A stretch of 31,705 nt of DNA from Parachlorella kessleri (taxonomy: Eukaryota > Chlorophyta > Trebouxiophyceae > Chlorellales > Chlorellaceae), in contig BBXU01002186.1 in assembly GCA_001598975.1 (NCBI GenBank), positions 1 to 31,705 on the forward strand, read 5' to 3'. The notes beneath the pieces were generated by a model that saw only the letters and a program-made list of their open reading frames with translations, did no database searches and was not told the origin of the DNA. A program made the translations under genes and the position numbers. This document shows positions 29,301 to 31,705 of this stretch, in pieces (position 1 is the stretch's first letter; each line of letters begins with the position of its first letter).

Positions 29301-31705
29301 CCCCTGTTGGGAGCCCTCCCTGCCCCCCCCCAGGCCAGTAGCGGCTGCCACACAATGCATGCATGTGCTGCAAACTGTCGTCAGTCCAGCCGGCCATGGT
29401 GCTTGCTTGCTGCTCCTGGCCCGCCGCCTCTCACCCGAGCCACTCCCTTGTGGTACTCCCAGGCCTGCTCTCGGGGGCGTACAAGGTGAGCGAGGATGGC
29501 TGCCTGTATGCCGAGGCCTTTGCGCTGCGGGTCGTCAACGAGAGCATCACCTCGGAGAGCGGCCGGGAGACGGCCCTTAGAGCCATGAACTACTACTTTG
29601 GCTTCCTGGATATTCCCGACGAGCTGGTGAGACAGGGTTGCGTGTGCACGCCTGCTGGGTAGCTAAGGTACGGGTGTGGGATTGGGGCTGGGTAGGCAAG
29701 GTGCAGGCACAGGGTTGTTGCTGCCTGTGGAACGGCAGGCACTGTGGGCTTGTCAGGGAGTCACTAGAGCGGTGGCAGCTGCCTTGGTGGAGGTGCCTTG
29801 GTGGAGCTGCCTTGGTGGAGGTGCCTTGGTGGAGCTGCCTTGGTGGAGGTGCCTTGGTGGAGCTGCCTTGGTGGAGCTGCCTTGGTGGAGGTGCCTTGGT
29901 GGAGGTGCCTTGGTGGAGGTGCCTTGGTGGAGGTGCCTTGGTGGAGGCAGGTGCCAGGCAGTTAGTCCCATGGGAGCAGGAGGGCGGGGCGGTGCGGTTT
30001 GTAGGGGAGGACGAGATGCGGTGCGGCAAGAACGCATGCCCTGCAAGGCATCCCTCGGCAACAGTCAGTCAGTGGGGGTTACCTGCGCCTTGGTAGCCAG
30101 CCAAGGCTGGCGTGATCGTCCGTCTGTGCAGGTGGTGGACGAACTGTTTGGGGCGCCCACCCACACAATACGAGACATAATGGAGGTGGGTGGGTGTTAT
30201 AATACAAGTGCGCTACAAGCACTGTGCTTGTGTCTGTTGACTGATGTCACTTTGCTAGCAAAGTGGCTGCACTGATGCAAGCTGTCTGCCATTCCTGCTC
30301 AGAGGAGCGCCCGGGGTGCCCGTGGGTGGTGAGTCATGGATTAGGCATAGAGTGTGCTTGTGCGGTTGCAGGGAAGTCTGATGCAGACGGTGCTGAATGT
30401 GCTTGACTCTGGCTCAGGGGTGTTGACCACCGTCCTGAAGACCTTGGGGGTTTCAGCAGAGGTAAAGAGGTACAGCATAACAGACGGATAGGGACATGCT
30501 TGCATCTAGGCCAGTCAGCACAGTAAAACCCTATCTCTTCTCTCTTCGCTACCTGCCACCCTTACTAATAAATACTACCCCAACTTGGATTACAATCTGC
30601 ATCCCACAAGCGACAGCCTGGGCATTTGGCTTCCCTGCTTTCTTCCTAGCATCTCACCGGAGCATATTTGTTAGGAAGCCCAGCGACCTGGCCCTCCACA
30701 TCTGGAGTTGATACCCTCCTCCGTCAATGACACCGTGTGGCGCCTTAGTAGTGTCTTATTAAGTCCTATTTGTTCCATGGCGCCCCCCATGCAGGACACA
30801 GCCACCATCCTTAGCCTAGTGGACCTAGCACCCGCCACGGTTGACACAGGTGAGGGGGAGGGCTCACTCGCTTAGCTTCGGTTCTGCCTGTGACTTGTGG
30901 CATTGTGAGCAGCCACAACTTCCCGGCGTTGCATGAGCAGGGACTGAGTCCCACGACGATGCCACTCAAGTCGTGATGAGGGAACTGGACTGGCGTTTGG
31001 GGAGCCACCCAGCATATTGTCTGTCCTAGGGAGGGAAGAAGCAGGGTTGGCCTTCCCCTGCTGCAGTTGCTGAGCTGGACCGGCTTGCCAACCGCGCCAA
31101 CATTGAGCCTGTCTACCTGGGTTTCAAGGTATGCACAAGCACCAAGCCAACGCTCATAATGCCTTCGCTGCTGGCCTACTGCAAGACGTCCCTCCTGAAC
31201 CTCCCCTTCTGGACTGTAGGCGGGTCTACTCTGTACTCTGGTTCTTGTCACCCACCCTATGGCCTTGGACGCTCCTTAACACCTCACCTCACACACTCGC
31301 AAGCCCGCTGCAGTGAAGGCCCTCTACCCCCCGCCTGCTTGCAGGAGTGGGTGTGCTGCGACCTTCGTGGGACCCTCTTCGATGTGTGGGAGGCGTGGAC
31401 TGTGGCTGGCTGCCTGGGCTGGGTGCTCGGCAGCGTGTGCAGCGTGCGAGTCGTGCTGCACACGCTGGGGATTCGGCGGACGCCGGTAGGTGCTGACAGC
31501 GGGCCTTTTTATGGGAGTGCGGGTGCAAGGGGCATGGGGTCAGAGCCATGTGCTGCCTGGGCCGTGGGCCTGTTTGTGTGCTGAAGCTTGCATGATGAAC
31601 AACCGTGCCAGGCAAGCAAGCTGGGGTGCTGCAGTCCCCTGCTGCCTTCTGCTAGGTGGGTAGAGAGGTCAGTCCGGGCATGGGCGGACTGGCGGCCTAC
31701 ATGCA
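26393..31705 (+). CDS. Tweety-like / At2g25270-like multipass membrane protein (3' end beyond window)
   Basis: Fifteen exons read in phase to 567 codons: 26393-26506, 26592-26672, 26937-27344, 27594-27684, 27844-27921, 28007-28155, 28392-28423, 28635-28681, 28894-29028, 29463-29626, 30132-30185, 30372-30461, 30795-30849, 31067-31128, 31345-31485. A further exon may start at 31656. Layout: TM1 at about 46-65 (VPAIVFGSLAAAGMVFYLFW), a basic and Ser-rich cytosolic loop, TM2 at about 157-175 (FKLFIVLLSLSLVGVSGW), a long extracellular-type loop with helices, NWYWW, then TM3 and TM4 (VVFGLTILFTLAAMALVV; LWFCVVVLMFLGVG), then a second ectodomain with cysteines (SEDGCLYAEAF, EWVCCDL) and a hydrophobic segment WTVAGCLGWVLGS. 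The architecture matches the plant plasma-membrane family related to animal tweety homologs. Biochemical function is unknown. The 27921 donor (GTAGTT) is weak and the 5th/6th exon junction less sure. Confidence 0.8.
29039..29145. repeat. (GGGT)n / (GAGT)n tract
   Basis: About 107 bp of mixed GGGT and GAGT units directly behind the exon 9 donor of the tweety-like gene, looking like expansion of the donor-proximal GTGAGTGAG sequence. Confidence 0.9.
29781..29946. repeat. 14-bp minisatellite, 12 copies
   Basis: Twelve units of GCCTTGGTGGAG followed by GT or CT (14 bp). The GT and CT variants are interspersed. It lies in the intron between exons 10 and 11 of the tweety-like gene. Three units equal 14 codons, so long open frames arise here by chance. 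Confidence 0.95.
30541..30561 (-). mobile_element. Degenerate terminal-repeat fragment
   Basis: The reverse complement begins GGGTGGCAGGTAGCGAA, matching the end of the 13736-14128 element with a two-base gap. It lies in the intron between exons 12 and 13 of the tweety-like gene. It is short, so chance cannot be excluded. Confidence 0.3.

Noticed and set aside
29676..30275. 199-aa and antisense 150-aa open frames rich in WW, LGG or PPR repeats
   Set aside because: Produced by the 14-bp minisatellite, which is open in several frames; it lies inside an intron.

Overview
The window looks like a nuclear segment from a chlorophyte green alga, most likely trebouxiophyte-like (Chlorella/Coccomyxa type); I cannot name the genus. 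The evidence is dense small introns with GT-AG borders whose phases all close, GC-rich coding third positions, plant/algal protein families (p24 delta-type, plant GT14/DUF266, plastid-type PGM/PMM, plant tweety-like membrane protein), and TGTAA polyadenylation signals, typical of green algae, about 115-165 bp after four stop codons. There is no sign of bacterial or viral origin.

Layout, left to right. (1) 1-2013, minus: 5' part of a protein with an N-terminal CBM20 starch-binding domain, running off the left edge. (2) 2383-4471, plus: complete p24/TMED cargo receptor, 6 exons, 207 aa. (3) 5136-5357, minus: candidate 73-aa single-exon gene. (4) 5874-7430, minus: 5-exon, 286-aa protein combining SAXO/MAP6-like PF-x-G repeats with a stand-alone Hsp70 substrate-binding beta domain, the most unusual gene here. 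(5) 7783-13385, plus: nucleostemin/NUG1-type GTPase, 11 exons, 641 aa. (6) 14386-15479, minus: 4-exon, 167-aa Pro/Tyr-rich protein with a conserved Cys-rich hydrophobic tail. (7) 15915-18731, plus: GT14 core-2/I-branching-type glycosyltransferase, 6 exons, 510 aa. (8) 19634-26301, minus: plastid-type phosphoglucomutase/phosphomannomutase family protein, 14 exons, 609 aa. (9) 26393 to the right edge, plus: tweety-like/At2g25270-like multipass membrane protein, at least 15 exons, 3' end outside the window.

Genes mostly alternate in strand, giving four divergent promoter regions (2014-2382, 7431-7782, 15480-15914 and a 91-bp one at 26302-26392) and convergent tails between them. The genes do not form a pathway. 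CBM20 and phosphoglucomutase both touch starch or sugar metabolism, and p24 and GT14 both belong to the secretory pathway, but shared location is probably incidental.

The non-coding part holds a 393-bp inverted-repeat element (13736-14128) with an identical solo end in a NUG1 intron, two tandem duplications that each copy a 3' splice site plus exon start inside the PGM gene, several minisatellites, and G-rich tracts just after donor sites. All exon models were read by hand from splice signals, frame and family conservation, without transcripts.
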